Shown in pieces: positions 13,124 through 13,254 of a stretch of 13,254 nt of DNA. The notes under the pieces were generated by a model. The model worked only from the letters and a program-made list of their open reading frames with translations, searched no databases and was not told where the DNA came from. The position numbers and the translations under genes are program-made. Where the stretch lies: NCBI GenBank assembly GCA_035763085.1, contig DASUBV010000103.1:1-13254 (forward strand), in the 5' to 3' direction. Origin of the DNA: DASUBV01 sp035763085 (GTDB lineage: Bacteria; Actinomycetota; Actinomycetes; Streptosporangiales; Streptosporangiaceae). Position 1 is the first letter of the stretch; every line of letters begins with the position of its first letter.

Positions 13124-13254
13124 CTCCCCTGGGGGTCCGGGGGCGGGACGCCTCCGGCCTGGGGGTTCCAGGGGGTTCCCCCCTGGGTTAAAGCAGCCCG
13201 GAACTCGCCGGCTCCCCTGGGGGTCCGGGGGCGGGACGCCTCCGGCCTGGGGGT
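13109..13254 (+). repeat. Intergenic direct repeat, 88-bp period, cut by window end
   Basis: A 58-base segment at 13109-13166 recurs at 13197-13254 with a single difference (A at 13119, G at 13207). Between the copies, CCAGGGGG (13168-13175) and CCCCCTGG (13179-13186) form a perfect 8-bp hairpin with a TTC loop. The second copy runs to the last base, so the array probably continues. It contains no ORF of note. It resembles the G+C-rich intergenic repeats common in actinobacterial genomes. Confidence 0.85.

Noticed and set aside
13109..13254. CRISPR array
   Set aside because: Two 58-base copies with a 30-base hairpin-forming interval do not fit repeat/spacer architecture, and no cas gene is present.

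Overview
The window is high-GC DNA with frequent GTG/TTG starts, many G+C-rich hairpins that lack a U-tract, several probable leaderless start sites, and thrS followed at once by a HIT-family Ap4A phosphorylase-like gene. This points to an actinobacterium, perhaps close to Streptosporangiales or other filamentous lineages; genus and species cannot be told from the sequence. All calls come from reading the sequence and remembered family signatures; no searches were run.

Layout. 1-749 (minus): a small GntR/YtrA-type repressor translationally coupled (ATGA overlap) to an ABC transporter ATPase that is cut off by the window edge, with two similar candidate operator sites upstream. 821-1472 (minus): a LysE/RhtB exporter whose last membrane segment lies in another frame (apparent indel near 923-929). 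1559-2953 (plus): a divergent MocR-type regulator (wHTH plus aminotransferase fold) that probably controls the exporter. 2987-4033 (minus): trpS, preceded by a complete ribosome-mediated attenuator: a leader peptide with two adjacent Trp codons, an anti-antiterminator hairpin, an antiterminator pairing and a terminator hairpin. 4252-5118 (plus): an alpha/beta-hydrolase. 5252-6075 (minus): a HigB-like toxin frameshifted in a C5/G5 run, followed by an intact XRE antitoxin with its own candidate promoter. 6140-6637 (minus): a universal stress protein with a degenerate nucleotide motif. 6638-7457: about 820 bases without a convincing gene. 7458-8747 and 9106-10320 (plus): two tandem paralogous membrane-anchored L,D-transpeptidase-like proteins, both carrying the unusual active-site string SLGCVEL. 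10424-13029 (plus): thrS and the HIT gene, a likely two-gene operon. 13081-13254: a terminator-like hairpin and an 88-bp-period intergenic repeat that runs out of the window.

The strongest biological signal is the Trp-codon attenuator upstream of trpS: uncharged tRNA-Trp would stall the leader ribosome and let trpS be transcribed. Secondary signals are the paired variant L,D-transpeptidases, a 39-bp tandem duplication at the start of the second one, and the broken toxin beside a preserved antitoxin. The two frameshifts lie at G/C runs, so sequencing error must be excluded before calling either gene dead.
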